A stretch of DNA of 15,354 bases from DAOTWY01 sp003696565 (GTDB lineage Bacteria > Chloroflexota > Anaerolineae > Aggregatilineales > Phototrophicaceae), in contig DAOTWY010000131.1 in the NCBI GenBank assembly GCA_034435635.1, positions 1-15,354 on the forward strand, written 5' to 3'. The position numbers and the translations under genes are program-made. Numbering within the stretch: position 1 is the stretch's first letter; every line of letters starts with the position of its first letter. The notes under the pieces are model-generated. The model was given only the letters and a program-made list of their open reading frames with translations, was not told the origin of the DNA and made no database searches. This document shows, piece by piece, positions 14,657 through 15,354 of the stretch.

Positions 14657-15354
14657 TTAATCAAGTCTTTGAAGTAATTCAGACATCAAAATGTCCCTTA
14701 GCATGGTTATCCCCTGTGGGTTAAGATGCACCGGGCTATCTGTAAAAAACTGCGGCGGGATGCTGTTCGATAGATCAATGTAATTCGTCCAACCTTGAGC
14801 AGATAATAGCTGACGATAATGATCGTATGCCCAGCGAGGATAAAAAATATTGTAGTGTTGTGGGTCATCGCTGATAAACATTGGCTCGTTAACAATTAAC
14901 AGCGGTATACCTAGTTCCAGCCGGTTAAATAAATCTAGTGATAAATCAGCTGCTTCAAAAGGAGAGTCTACTGTAAAGCCTTCCCAATCAGTTGTTTCAT
15001 TAAAATTAAGTGGCTGAGGTGGTATAAGGTCGGGGATATATTGATCAATTTGAGTTGCTGCCCAAGCAAAGCCGTACGTTTGTAATCTCAACCAGTTGGC
15101 TAGCTCCCGCCTTTGTATGATGATTGTATGATCCATTATGTTTGGTTGCTTTGGTAGCGGTAAATTCAAATTGTATCGTTCGATTAAATCCATCATATAT
15201 GTTGGATTATGTTGAATAATTGGTGGCGATGTTTGGTTTGATGGGGATAGTGACTCCAGCGTTATAAGCCAGATAACCAAATCTGGTTTATAACGTATTG
15301 CATAATCTAAAATTAATAAATCTTTTGTAAGAGACATGATTGGATAGCCGAGGT
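14657..15354 (-). CDS. SGNH/GDSL-hydrolase-like protein, C-terminal part (5' end beyond window edge)
   Basis: The frame is open to the right edge of the window: codons upstream of the first ATG (15335-15337) read LGYPI with no stop, so this is probably the C-terminal portion of a longer protein rather than a 226-residue one. Counting from that Met, the segment YKPDLVIWLITLESLS (16-31) looks like a buried beta strand leading into an active-site loop. The C-terminal FFTDSPVHLNPQGITML (Asp200, His204) resembles the DxxH block holding the catalytic Asp and His of SGNH hydrolases. The blocks with the nucleophile Ser and the Gly would lie outside the window, so catalysis cannot be confirmed. Proteins of this type often act on acyl groups of polysaccharides or lipids. 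It ends 102 bases before livK and is in the same orientation, but the livK promoter lies between them. Confidence 0.55.
   Translation of the reverse strand, partial: LGYPIMSLTKDLLILDYAIRYKPDLVIWLITLESLSPSNQTSPPIIQHNPTYMMDLIERYNLNLPLPKQPNIMDHTIIIQRRELANWLRLQTYGFAWAATQIDQYIPDLIPPQPLNFNETTDWEGFTVDSPFEAADLSLDLFNRLELGIPLLIVNEPMFISDDPQHYNIFYPRWAYDHYRQLLSAQGWTNYIDLSNSIPPQFFTDSPVHLNPQGITMLRDILMSELLQRLD

Noticed and set aside
1..15354. Defence system, CRISPR array, prophage, transposon or biosynthetic cluster
   Set aside because: All genes are metabolic, transport or envelope types. No repeat-spacer pattern, transposase, integrase, toxin-antitoxin pair or modular synthase was seen on either strand.

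Overview
The window is a moderately AT-rich bacterial chromosome segment holding ten protein-coding genes. Two of these are cut by the window edges. No rRNA, tRNA, CRISPR array, insertion sequence or phage gene was seen. The combination of a MutA/MutB/MeaB methylmalonyl-CoA mutase, a LivKHMGF transporter with an oversized LivM, and a secreted solute-binding protein carrying a fasciclin (FAS1) domain suggests an environmental heterotroph, possibly of the Chloroflexota. That assignment is an inference from gene style only, since no marker gene is present.

Layout. At 1-1404 (+) is aspartate ammonia-lyase, missing only its first few codons. A roughly 200-base intergenic stretch follows, with two candidate terminators; the better one is a 34-base near-palindrome. 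From 6755 down to 1605 (-) runs a tightly overlapped operon mutA-mutB-meaB, encoding the non-catalytic and catalytic subunits of adenosylcobalamin-dependent methylmalonyl-CoA mutase and its GTPase chaperone. A divergent promoter region (about 6783-6903) separates it from a rightward trans-polyprenyl diphosphate synthase (6904-7938). A strong hairpin at 7942-7965 closes both that gene and the next leftward operon, livK-livH-livM-livG-livF (14554 down to 7973), a complete branched-chain-amino-acid-type ABC importer. At the right edge is the C-terminal part of an SGNH/GDSL-hydrolase-like protein (14657-15354, -).

How the genes fit together. The importer would bring in leucine, isoleucine and valine or related amino acids. 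Isoleucine and valine are degraded to propionyl-CoA and methylmalonyl-CoA, which the mutase converts to succinyl-CoA. Aspartase converts aspartate to fumarate. The window therefore reads as an amino-acid-scavenging neighbourhood feeding the TCA cycle, with an isoprenoid gene lodged between the two leftward operons. The epimerase and propionyl-CoA carboxylase expected in this pathway are not in the window.

The most unusual elements are in the importer. LivK has a complete FAS1 domain at its C-terminus and a signal-peptidase-I type leader rather than a lipobox. LivM has about 385 extra N-terminal residues that look like ten membrane helices. LivH has an extra N-terminal helix and a loop with a cysteine pair.
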